Assembly: GCA_025464585.1 (NCBI GenBank)
Contig: JAODGL010000110.1
Coordinates: forward strand, 1-8,668
DNA: 8,668 bases
Source of the DNA: Methanosarcinales archaeon
GTDB taxonomy: Archaea; Halobacteriota; Syntropharchaeia; Alkanophagales; Methanospirareceae
Reading direction: 5' to 3'
Below are positions 1-6,334 of the stretch, in pieces. The position numbers and the translations under genes were made by a program. The notes below the pieces were generated by a model that saw only the letters and a list, made by a program, of their open reading frames with translations, was not told the DNA's origin and did no database searches. Every line of letters begins with the position of its first letter. Position 1 is the stretch's first letter.

Positions 1-248
1 TCTTCTTTATAGCGCTCATACAGTTCCAGGTATTCCCTCACCAGCCTGCCGGAATGCTCTGTTATCCTCCGTATCTGGTCATGGCTGTATCCTTCATTAT
101 GGAGGGCAGCGACTCTGGCGAAGTCCTTGAGGTATCGTGTGACGGAGTCTGAGGAATGCCGGGTATTTCGCTTTATATCAGTGAATTCGTACCCCTTCAG
201 GTATAATTCCACTATCTTCGCTTTATGCGATGTCCCAAGACCTATGTC
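1..248 (-). pseudogene. DUF1670 protein, C-terminal fragment (runs off the left edge)
   Basis: Reading the minus strand from 248 to 1 gives an uninterrupted frame of about 82 codons beginning DIGLGTSHKAKIVELYLKGY, continuing through SVTRYLKDFARV and ending with LVREYLELYERYKEE at the window edge. This pattern of two helix-turn-helix-like blocks, the first with THK/SHKAKIVELYL and the second with ..RLVREYLELYEEY, is what I recall for the C-terminal part of DUF1670, a family of unknown function that is multicopy in Archaeoglobus and methanogen-related archaea. No start codon is present: the frame meets a stop (TAG, 249-251) directly upstream, and the N-terminal part of the family is absent, being replaced by a TPR scrap. 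I read it as the 3' part of a broken gene; whether its true C-terminus is intact cannot be seen. Family assignment is from memory of the pattern, not a search. Confidence 0.6.
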
Positions 249-361
249 CTATGTCCTCCATAATCTGCAGCTATACCCTCTTTGTTGCCTATTTCCTCAT
301 GCAGCTTCAAAGCTCTCTCGTGATATTCCAGTGCCTTATCAAGCTCGCCTCGATGAGTGAT
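242..361 (-). pseudogene. TPR-repeat protein fragment
   Basis: A minus-strand frame ending at a TAG at 242-244 reads THRGELDKALEYHERALKL followed by HEEIGNKEGIAADYGGHRT. This is close to a textbook tetratricopeptide repeat of the kind found in large methanogen/ANME TPR proteins (GELDKALEYHERAL for helices A/B, then HEEIGNKEGIA before the next repeat). Only about one repeat survives. It has no start codon of its own. Its upstream end overlaps, in another frame, the last codons of the 466-codon gene at 339-1739, and its downstream end abuts the DUF1670 fragment. It is therefore a relic caught in a recombination joint, not a functional gene. TPR identity is fairly secure; origin is inference. 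Confidence 0.65.
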
Positions 362-1739
362 TCTTTATTAAATTGCCAAGCTGAGTTTCACTTAGTTTGA
401 GCTCATCTGATGTTTCATATCGTCTCATTAAGCCAGCAACCGAGTTTTTGGCTTCCTTATATGACTTAATCTCTTCAATTGATATTTTATATCCGAATCC
501 TTTGTGAAGTAGATTTAATACTCCGGGAAGCTGTTCTAGTCTTTGCACGGCATCTAAAAGATGTGTTACAGGCCTGCTCAACCACCAGTCGCGTATCCAC
601 TCATAAGGCTTTTGAAGCAAGCTTTTATTGTATGCACTTGGATCTTTTGGAGTTATTAAAGGGCGCACCATATTCCTGGCAAACGACAAAAATTCCTTGA
701 TTCGAGAACCTTGTTCCGAACCATACTTCCTTGTTACCGCTGCCAATAATTCTTTCTTCTTTTTCAGCTCTTTTCTCTTCTCTGCTAGAGTATGAGCATT
801 CCGAATTCTACTATCAATCTCGTTAAGTCGGTGACGCATAATTTCGAACTCCGACCTTATATTCAACAAAGCGTCAAAGAAATTAATCCCATCTACCACT
901 TTCTCTAATATTATATACAAGAATGGAGGCAGAGTTAGGTATGTTCCAGGAATGTCTTTGAGTATCTCTTCAACCCGTACATCAAAGGCAGCCGCTATAT
1001 GTTCATACACTTCGCGAGAGAGATTAGAGTATAACCTTTTAACGCATGATGAGACATATGGAATTCGCACAAAATCAGGATAGAAAGTCAGCTTATCATA
1101 GTCCGCTGAGCATAAATACACAACTGTTCGGAATAGATACTGGCGAAAAGCGAGATGATGCCCTGTGCTCATAAGATGGATAATATCGAATAAATTGTAA
1201 TCATCGGGAAGGTTTTTGTTCCTCGATCTTATTTCATTAACCAGTGCCTCAATTTCCGAATCATCAAATCGTGCTAAAGTAGAAGCTTCAATGATTCGAT
1301 CTGATCTCAAAAGCTGAGGATCATTGTGAAAACACTGGTCCATTAACTCCTGTGATTCAAATATTTGTTGTTTTCGTGATCGAAAGGGTGTCAATTTCCA
1401 AGAGAAATGAAACCATGCTAAGTTTCGAAATAGAGAATACTGATTCATCATCGTTATAAGTTCATGCGTGCCATAAGAAGGCTGATAGAAGTAGATTAAG
1501 TTGTTCTCGGTTAAGAAGTCAATAATTTGTTGCGGAAAAGCTTCATCTGGTATGACCCCTTTTATTGTAACGACTCGTGGATGGAGTATGACTGCGTCAA
1601 TCAAGTTTGATAAGTCAAATAAACTTTTCACTGATAATTCTCTATGCTGAATAAAATCTTCAGCATTTCTTAGAAGTGTAAATGTCACTAATGCATCGCC
1701 ACAGGCAGGTTCGCTAAGCTCAATCCTTGATCTGCTCAT
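339..1739 (-). CDS. Hypothetical protein, 466 aa, with central coiled coil
   Basis: I do not recognise this family. The frame is long and uninterrupted, starts at an ATG (MSRSRIEL) seven bases after an AAGGGGG ribosome-binding-like sequence, and has the composition of a soluble protein without signal peptide or clear membrane span. The N-terminal 90 residues look alpha/beta (LFDLSNLIDAVILHPRVV at 40-57). Residues 180-300 are helical and hydrophobic (FRTVVYLCSADYDKLTFYP, RIPYVSS, LPPFLYIILEK). Residues about 295-338 are strongly charged and likely coiled coil (RHRLNEIDSRIRNA, EKRKELKKKKELLAA). Residues 375-415 are tryptophan-rich (YEWIRDWWLSRP). The final stretch (ETQLGNLIKN, 451-460) resembles the start of a TPR helix, and the frame ends inside a TPR scrap, so the native C-terminus may have been lost or exchanged. 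The GNAT gene lies upstream on the same strand, 115 bp away; co-transcription is possible but not shown. Coding is confident, function unknown. Confidence 0.8.
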   Translation of the reverse strand: MSRSRIELSEPACGDALVTFTLLRNAEDFIQHRELSVKSLFDLSNLIDAVILHPRVVTIKGVIPDEAFPQQIIDFLTENNLIYFYQPSYGTHELITMMNQYSLFRNLAWFHFSWKLTPFRSRKQQIFESQELMDQCFHNDPQLLRSDRIIEASTLARFDDSEIEALVNEIRSRNKNLPDDYNLFDIIHLMSTGHHLAFRQYLFRTVVYLCSADYDKLTFYPDFVRIPYVSSCVKRLYSNLSREVYEHIAAAFDVRVEEILKDIPGTYLTLPPFLYIILEKVVDGINFFDALLNIRSEFEIMRHRLNEIDSRIRNAHTLAEKRKELKKKKELLAAVTRKYGSEQGSRIKEFLSFARNMVRPLITPKDPSAYNKSLLQKPYEWIRDWWLSRPVTHLLDAVQRLEQLPGVLNLLHKGFGYKISIEEIKSYKEAKNSVAGLMRRYETSDELKLSETQLGNLIKNHSSRRA

Positions 1740-1758
1740 CTATTGTGCCCCCTTAATA

Positions 1759-1804
1759 ACCTAAATAAATGGCATCATAATAAATAATGCACCTTAAATA
1801 AATG
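1759..1804 (-). promoter_or_regulatory. Three direct TAAATAA(A)TG repeats, candidate TATA boxes for the 466-aa gene
   Basis: On the plus strand TAAATAAATG occurs at 1762-1771 and 1795-1804, each preceded by ACC(T), with a shorter TAAATAATG at 1781-1789. Read on the minus strand these are CATTTATTTA, resembling archaeal TATA boxes. The far copy lies about 56 bp upstream of the ATG at 1739, which would put a transcription start near 1770 and leave a leader of about 30 nt. The near copy lies about 23 bp upstream and would give an almost leaderless transcript. An AAGGGGG (1747-1753, minus) is suitably placed as a ribosome binding site. Promoter role is inference. Confidence 0.4.
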
Positions 1805-1854
1805 CGGAATAGAGCGGCTCAGCAGTTACATGTTCTCGCGGTTAGACGAGGCAA

Positions 1855-2343
1855 TTAAACTTCTTTAAAGAACCAAATTATGTTATTTCCCGGCCACCAG
1901 ATTTTTGACATTTTAACCTCTTTCAAGTTGTTTCTCAGAATTTTTCGATAAAACTTACATGCCCTTGAATTTTCTTCTTCTGTTTCCGTAAAAATCAATA
2001 CTTCTCTGCATCCCCGCGATTTCCAATATTCATTCATAATCTCTTTAGATCTATGCCACAAATAACGTCCATTTCCCTGACCTTGAAAATCTCTTTTTAC
2101 AGCAATCCAAGACGACATTAAAACGAGTTTTTCGTTATACCTATCATAAACTTCCCACCTCATAGCGCCTATAATTTCACCTTCTCTTTCTAACACAAAC
2201 CATTGCACATACGGATTTGGAGGCCACCCCAGTCCTTTGATCCACTCTCTCATTTCTATAAAAGAAATCTCTGGAAAAATCTCGTCTCTGACTATTTTGG
2301 CTATTATGTTAAGTTCTTCGGCTTCGGCAATTCTTACTTGCAT
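1855..2343 (-). CDS. GNAT-family N-acetyltransferase, 162 aa
   Basis: The protein has the length and layout of a single-domain GCN5-related acetyltransferase, which transfers acetyl from acetyl-CoA to an amine. MQVRIAEAEELNIIAKIVRD is the usual opening strand and helix. Residues about 47-65 (QWFVLEREGEIIGAMRWEV) form the central strands. Residues 79-92 (WIAVKRDFQGQGNG) carry the acetyl-CoA pyrophosphate-binding motif A (R/Q-x-x-G-x-G/A, here Q87-G-Q-G-N-G92). Residues 124-134 (ENSRACKFYRK) match the motif B helix in which a tyrosine often acts near the thioester. The substrate cannot be told. The ATG is supported by AAAGGTGG four bases upstream. It is a complete, undamaged gene on the same strand as the 466-aa gene, with its own probable promoter. 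Family assignment is strong; specific function unknown. Confidence 0.88.
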   Translation of the reverse strand: MQVRIAEAEELNIIAKIVRDEIFPEISFIEMREWIKGLGWPPNPYVQWFVLEREGEIIGAMRWEVYDRYNEKLVLMSSWIAVKRDFQGQGNGRYLWHRSKEIMNEYWKSRGCREVLIFTETEEENSRACKFYRKILRNNLKEVKMSKIWWPGNNIIWFFKEV

Positions 2344-2387
2344 TTTACCACCTTTTAAACTTCAATCTTGTATCCTATATTTCGCAC

Positions 2388-2396
2388 TAATATAAA
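2388..2396 (-). promoter_or_regulatory. Candidate TATA box of the GNAT gene
   Basis: The minus strand reads TTTATATTA here, 45-53 bp upstream of the GNAT ATG. A start site about 25 bp downstream (near 2365) would leave a leader of roughly 20 nt containing the GGTGG ribosome binding site at 2348-2352. A second AT-rich patch (TTTTTATAAAG, about 2410-2420) is an alternative. No promoter element has been tested. Confidence 0.45.
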
Positions 2397-2518
2397 GTTT
2401 ACCCCATTTCTTTATAAAAAGTTTCCACATAATCTTTATGTATACTGTGGAAAACGGGCTATATCTTCCTTTAATGTTTTTAAAATAAACACGAAGTAAA
2501 GTGTTGTTGTAACTACAC

Positions 2519-2847
2519 CTACCTACTATTCACCACACTATGAGCGATTGAAGGGATGAAAGGATCGCCTCTGAAAGCATCCTGGATCGCGTTGAGCACA
2601 CGGCGTCCATTCTTTCGTAGAGTAGAGATATAACCACGGATAGCACAGAACATATTCGCCCCTTCAGCTGTCCGGAAGGTGCCTGATACCTTCTGTTTCA
2701 CCTTCATCATGCGCAGTCCCTCTCAGCCTGATTGTTGTCAAAGGGCACATTGAAGTCGTACATGAATGCCAATATTTCCTGCTTGTGTTCCTTTAAGCGG
2801 TCAAGCAGCTTTTTAGGTGGGGGTCGCTTGACTTTACCCTTCTTTCA
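2519..2847 (-). pseudogene. IS66-family transposase, C-terminal remnant (frameshifted)
   Basis: Two adjoining minus-strand frames together give the conserved end of an IS66 transposase. The upstream frame (2844-2707) reads KKLLDRLKEHKQEILAFMYD and then FNVPFDNNQAERD, which contains the family's NNQAER block with the third catalytic acidic residue. It stops at tandem TGA codons. The next frame (2710-2519) continues MMKVKQKVSGTFRTAEGANM and IRGYISTLRKNG to a stop. IS66 proteins read ...AERD(L/I)RMMKVKQK... without a break, so one base has been lost near 2711-2715. The remnant begins exactly where the inserted element ends (2848), and the matching upstream part of the protein lies on the other side of that element (5181-5309). 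I see no IS66 terminal repeat with confidence. It is not functional. Confidence 0.85.
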
Positions 2848-2886
2848 CCTTTATAGTGGGCATTTTCTATGAGTCTCGGAACTTTT
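2848..2886 (+). repeat. Left terminal inverted repeat of the insertion element
   Basis: This 39-bp sequence, beginning CCTTTATAGTGGGCATTTTC, pairs with the reverse complement of 5144-5180 at about 30 of 37 aligned positions, with one 2-nt gap. The conserved blocks are CCTT, ATAGTGGG, TTCT, GAGT and GGAACTTTT. It borders the IS66 remnant on its outer side. Confidence 0.85.
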
Positions 2887-2921
2887 TTCATCACATTTAA
2901 AAACATGTCAGTGATTCAAGT

Positions 2922-2941
2922 CTCATAGGGATGCCTATGAG
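2922..2941 (+). promoter_or_regulatory. Perfect 8-bp hairpin with the transposase start codon in its loop
   Basis: CTCATAGG (2922-2929) and CCTATGAG (2934-2941) are perfect reverse complements separated by GATG, whose last three bases are the ATG at 2931. A related CTATGAG lies in the left terminal repeat (2867-2873). The structure could limit translation of the transposase mRNA or be a protein-binding site; the palindrome is seen, the role is inference. No good ribosome binding site precedes this ATG. Confidence 0.55.
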
Positions 2942-5110
2942 AATTAGCAAAACCAAAGTTTTTGACTTTCTCATGAGATGCCAGATCGAAAAAGGGGGTT
3001 ATACTGGCAACGACATTGCAGAAATAGCCGTCGCGAGCTATGAGAAAACGGATAAATTATTGGACATCCACCGATCCGGCTTTCCGCCAAGTGACATATC
3101 TGGGGCAACGTACGATCCCCATAACCCTGGATGACCTAGTTTTAATCGACCAGCGGCTCAAAGATAAGCCTTTAGGAAGGATGTCCGATATCCTTCGCGA
3201 GATAAATGATAACCGGGAGAAACAGGGAAAAGATCCAATTCCTCAGTCAACCTTTTACCGCTTCATCAGTAGCCGAAAAGAGTCTTACGATGCTCCACAA
3301 GAATTACAATGGTTAATCCTCTATGGGATTAATGCCTCTGATACATATAATTTAGCCAACGCCCGTGCTTCTTTATCCACCGTCTTCACTTACAACGACT
3401 TGAAGCCCTTCGGAGGTATTGATATTGACGGTATTGCCTCACGGTTGGAAGAAGCTCAAAAAAGGTTCCAGCAGACGTATCCGGGCGTAGACCCGTGTGA
3501 ATGGTTCCTCCGTGTTCGACCAAGATCAAAGGTAATCCGGAACCATTTGAGCAGAATCAAAGCCAATGAATCCCTTTCAGACCAGGCACTCCTTGTATTT
3601 GAAGCACAAGTTGATTTCGTCGTGCGTCTTAAGGACATCCTCATAGATGAGCTAATCCACAGAATGGGTCGGATACAGCAGGCTATGGACAACGATAGAC
3701 AAAGGATCGAGAACAGAATACGTGCTCAATGGATAAATAAGTATCGCAACATTGGGTATAAAGTATCACAAAATCCCAGCGAAGAAAATCTCGCCAAACT
3801 GAAAGAACTCATAGACCGTGGGAAAACCGAATCTGAGGAAGCAGAGCTGGAACTCATGAAACAGCACAAGAGCGACTACGAAAAAATCTACGAGCACCTC
3901 GAAAGACTTACAAATAACTTCTCCGATGATGAAAAGTTGATTGAGGGCGCATACCCCATCAATTTTGAAAATGAAGTTTTTCAAATCCCCCTTCTTGATG
4001 ATGAAGAAGATGATCCGGATTATCAGTTATCCAGTAAAATACCATTTCAACAAGTTCAGGATCAGGTATCGGAGTTGGTTGCAGGGTATAACCCTGCATG
4101 GTTCCAGAGCCATCAAGAAATCTTTGAGCAGATGACGGACGGATTGTTTGAGATGGAATACGACGAATTAACTTTCCGGAAAAGGCTGTACGAGGCTATT
4201 GGTTTCCTTGGGCGGAATCTGAGATATTCTGACTCCCCTTCTTTCTCAGGGCTTCAGTATTTCATCCAGCGCTATTTGAGCGATGCCACGTTAGACCTCG
4301 AATTCAGACATCTTTGGAAGGTCTATGAAGACCTTACGGGTCATAAAACCCCCTTGATCATCATTGATTCCATGGGAATAGACAGCCGCCGAAAAAGTCT
4401 TTTTGCAAAAATCCACGGGCGTTATCATACCATTGGATTTGCAGACGTTAGGGCAGTTTCCCCTCATCCCTGTGTTTTCCAGCAATTGCCGTTCCACGGA
4501 CAGTGAGGCAATGAACATTGTGGAAATCGTCAATCACGCTAAAAGAGTGTTGGGAGATGGATTTAAATTCTGTACAGGAAATGCCCACACCGTTAGCAGG
4601 GTAGCGGCAGGTCTTGCTTTCGCAGATCATAAGGTGATCCTCTTGGGCAGGAATCCAAATCCCCCAGAGAAACCTGGAAAGATATGTCTCTCGCGATTGT
4701 TCAGGCATCTCGATTTGATAAATAAGGCAGGGAAACTGGTTCGTGAGGATAGTGAATTTGGTAAAATCTTTGCTTCCCGAGAGTATGTCATTGTAGATGG
4801 CGTGAATGTCAGAAACCTACTGCGAGATTTGGGGATGCTCATCCTCTGGAATACCGAACAAAAGGGATATGACATCGCTGATTTAATCCAGCTGGTTGAA
4901 ACTTCAAATAGACAAAAGAGGGTGGTAAGAATCGTTGAAAGGGGTGTTACGAGGGTAAGCGAGCCTAATGTGAGTTTGGTGTTGAAGTCCGCAGAGTTGA
5001 TTTTGTTGATGTCCGCTATCGTGAACATACTAAATGGTAAAAAATCGTCGAAATGGGGAGTAATGAGTCCTGTAAGCATGGAAAATATTGCTCTGTTTGT
5101 TCCCGCTTAA
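2931..5110 (+). pseudogene. Large transposase of the insertion element, two frameshifts
   Basis: Three frames read end to end give one protein of about 720 residues. Part one (from 2931) starts MPMRISKTKVFDFLMR. Part two is open to 4506 and contains TIPITLDDLVLIDQ, a charged coiled-coil-like region at about 3790-3930, and PLIIIDSMGIDSRRKSLFAK at 4351-4410. Part three, in the next frame to 5110, holds STDSEAMNIVEI, KFCTGNAHTVSRVAAGLAF and LILLMSAIVNIL. Each switch is +1: the first lies between 3040 and 3130, the second best placed in the CCCC run at 4460-4463, where skipping one C joins ...FADVRAVS to LIPVFSSNCRSTDSEAM. The IIIDSMG strand followed by an acidic segment is reminiscent of the first aspartate of a DDE/RNase H-fold transposase, but I cannot assign all three catalytic residues. 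Its position between terminal inverted repeats is the main reason to call it a transposase. The downstream shift could be programmed; two separate shifts favour decay. Confidence 0.7.
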
Positions 5111-5143
5111 TTATGGAATACGGTAGAATGAAGGTAAATAATC

Positions 5144-5180
5144 AAAAGTTCCTACTCGGAGAATTTCCCCACTATGAAGG
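5144..5180 (-). repeat. Right terminal inverted repeat of the insertion element
   Basis: Read on the minus strand from 5180 this begins CCTTCATAGTGGGGAAATTC and ends GGAACTTTT, matching the left repeat. The outer base is directly followed by IS66 coding sequence (codon AAA at 5181-5183, minus strand), which fixes the end of the element to within a base or two. Confidence 0.85.
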
Positions 5181-5309
5181 TTTAAGTTTGTTCTCCACTC
5201 GCGAGCCGGTTTCATCGAAATTCACCACATCAGAATTTATCAATTGCTCTTTGATTGCTTCATTGGCTGGCTTTACAGCCTCCGCGCAATCGCAATTTGC
5301 CTGAAGGTA
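5181..5309 (-). pseudogene. IS66-family transposase, fragment with the first catalytic Asp
   Basis: The minus strand from 5309 to 5181 encodes about 43 residues. They include ANCDCAEAVKPANEAIKEQL, then INSDVVNFDETGSRVENKLK. The DETG with the preceding (V/N)F is the signature of the catalytic core of IS66 transposases (first acidic residue), and xxRVExKL is its usual continuation before WLHVAS. The reading stops exactly at the right end of the inserted element. The next approximately 150 residues of the family, with the second catalytic aspartate, are missing, and the protein resumes at 2844 with the C-terminal part. No N-terminal IS66 sequence is recognisable beyond 5309, so this copy was already degraded or lost its 5' half. 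Confidence 0.85.
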
Positions 5310-5319
5310 ACTACCCAGG

Positions 5320-5457
5320 TCAATCGAAAAGAAGGATGGACGGCGTGTCCTTGACGAAATTTGAGATAGATTTTGGTGTAAATTCCTTTAGTCCCTCCTT
5401 CTTTTCCAAGAAATTGTCATAAGGGTAAGTAGTTACGAATATTGAAGTTATTCGTCT
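5320..5457 (-). other. Short orphan reading frame, possible gene scrap
   Basis: A minus-strand frame without an ATG, overlapping the end of the membrane-protein gene, reads ITSIFVTTYPYDNFLEKKEG, then LKEFTPKSISNFVKDTPSIL and LFD before a TGA at 5320-5322. The composition is protein-like rather than random, with alternating hydrophobic and charged residues and no low-complexity. I do not recognise it. It could be the end of a frameshifted downstream gene or a relic between the membrane gene and IS66. Between it and the IS66 fragment only about 10 bp remain. Confidence 0.25.
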
Positions 5458-6179
5458 ATTAACTGGATTTCACTTTCCGCGATTTCTTTTCCAACCCACA
5501 CTTCGCTATTGCAAAGCTCATTACCATAATATATACAACATATATGAATTGCTTCGTTAACCAAAAATTTGATTCGGCTACACGAGGCTTGCCACATACT
5601 GTATTTGCCGAATAAAATCATAATCTTACCATCATGCTCCGCTTCGTATAACTTTGCTTTTTGATTACCTAAATTTATGGAAGGTTCCAATTCTTCCCGA
5701 AGTTTTTTCTTTACAAATTCTATGGAGATTGTATCTGGTATGCAGAATCTGGATTTTTTTATTATATTATCCCAAAATTTCTCATCAATTAACTCAGCCC
5801 ATAATATTATCATATCACTTTCAAACCCAATGAGCCGTATTCCAAACTCCGTTTTTATCTTCTTCTCCGGTTCGATTTGAAGCAGAAAATACTTTTCTCC
5901 ACTGAAATTATATTCTAAGAGACCTATAATAGTATAAACTTCATTAAATATTTTAATCTTGGTTCCTTTAAAACTTTTAAGACCAAAAAAACCCCCTTTA
6001 CTTTTTATTTTGAGCAATATATTTTTGCCTTCAAACCCTTCTGGAATCCCTAAACTCCAAATGACCTTTTCATACTTCAACTCCGCCCACTTCAGGAAAG
6101 GTTTATAGAGCAATGATGCAAATGTTATTAGTAATGCCGCCGTAACTGATATCATAATAGCTGAGACTATATCTATCAT
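5448..6179 (-). CDS. Single-span membrane protein of unknown function, 243 aa
   Basis: I do not recognise the family. The frame can start at a GTG (6191) or at an ATG (6179); I prefer the ATG because AGGGGGTG, a ribosome-binding-like sequence, lies about 9 bases before it and would itself contain the GTG. From the ATG the protein opens MIDIVSAIMISVTAALLITF ASLLY, one N-terminal membrane span, followed by a KPFLKWAELKYEK basic stretch that suggests the remainder is cytoplasmic. The remaining about 210 residues are a mixed alpha/beta domain with KSFKGTKIKIFNEVYTIIGL and KYFLLQIEPEKKI strands, then a cysteine-containing C-terminus (ASCSRIKFLVNEAIHICCIY, ELCNSEVWVG). The cysteines are not in an obvious metal-binding spacing. 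The gene is downstream of the DUF499 ATPase on the same strand but separated by 258 bp containing repeats and a probable terminator, so it is probably transcribed on its own. Confidence 0.72.
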   Translation of the reverse strand: MIDIVSAIMISVTAALLITFASLLYKPFLKWAELKYEKVIWSLGIPEGFEGKNILLKIKSKGGFFGLKSFKGTKIKIFNEVYTIIGLLEYNFSGEKYFLLQIEPEKKIKTEFGIRLIGFESDMIILWAELIDEKFWDNIIKKSRFCIPDTISIEFVKKKLREELEPSINLGNQKAKLYEAEHDGKIMILFGKYSMWQASCSRIKFLVNEAIHICCIYYGNELCNSEVWVGKEIAESEIQLIDE

Positions 6180-6226
6180 CTCTGAAAACACCCCCTATGG
6201 GTGCATTACGCGTTTCTTACAGGGTT

Positions 6227-6232
6227 GTATAT
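6227..6232 (-). promoter_or_regulatory. Candidate TATA element of the membrane-protein gene
   Basis: The minus strand reads GGGAGATATACAACC here, with ATATAC about 50 bp upstream of the ATG at 6179. The predicted start site, about 25 bp downstream, would fall within the GGGTGCATTAC repeat at 6199-6209, so a protein bound to that repeat would block initiation. Short and weak as a motif. Confidence 0.3.
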
Positions 6233-6334
6233 CTCCCTTCTGGATAGCTTTTTCCTTACTGTTTCTTGGAATAATACTGCTGTTCCTGCATTCTAACACT
6301 TCCTCTACAAAAAGCATTCTCCGCTGTAAGGATC

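Larger units (their letters stand above)
2848..5180 (+). mobile_element. 2.33-kb insertion element with long terminal inverted repeats, inserted in IS66 sequence
   Basis: The element is delimited by imperfect inverted repeats at 2848-2886 and 5144-5180, both starting CCTTYATAGTGGG and ending GGAACTTTT. The right end is fixed well because the IS66 reading frame in the flank ends at a Lys codon (5181-5183) immediately outside the repeat. The left end is fixed by IS66 frame restarting at about 2844. A single large transposase reading frame, broken by two frameshifts, fills the interior (2931-5110), with an 80-bp leader and only 33 bp between stop and right repeat. No convincing target duplication is seen: the flanks are TTTCA and TTTAA, and the IS66 sequence between the two flanks is missing, so a duplication would be lost. 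I cannot place it in a named IS family. Repeat length is similar to the 38 bp of Tn3-type elements, but the element is shorter and I do not claim that relationship. Confidence 0.8.

Noticed and set aside
127..360. 77-codon plus-strand frame
   Set aside because: The opposite strand carries recognisable DUF1670 and TPR sequence in the same place.
1825..1857. Possible tRNA-like segment (GCGGTTAGACGAGG)
   Set aside because: No cloverleaf can be folded around it and there is no T-loop consensus.
4627..5079. 150-codon minus-strand frame
   Set aside because: It is antisense to the conserved third part of the transposase and has a Ser/Thr/Phe/Leu-rich composition typical of a shadow frame.
2848..5180. 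Assignment to the Tn3 family on the basis of 38-bp-like repeats
   Set aside because: The element is about 700 bp shorter than a minimal Tn3-type unit, the ends lack the usual GGGG start, and I cannot align the catalytic motifs.
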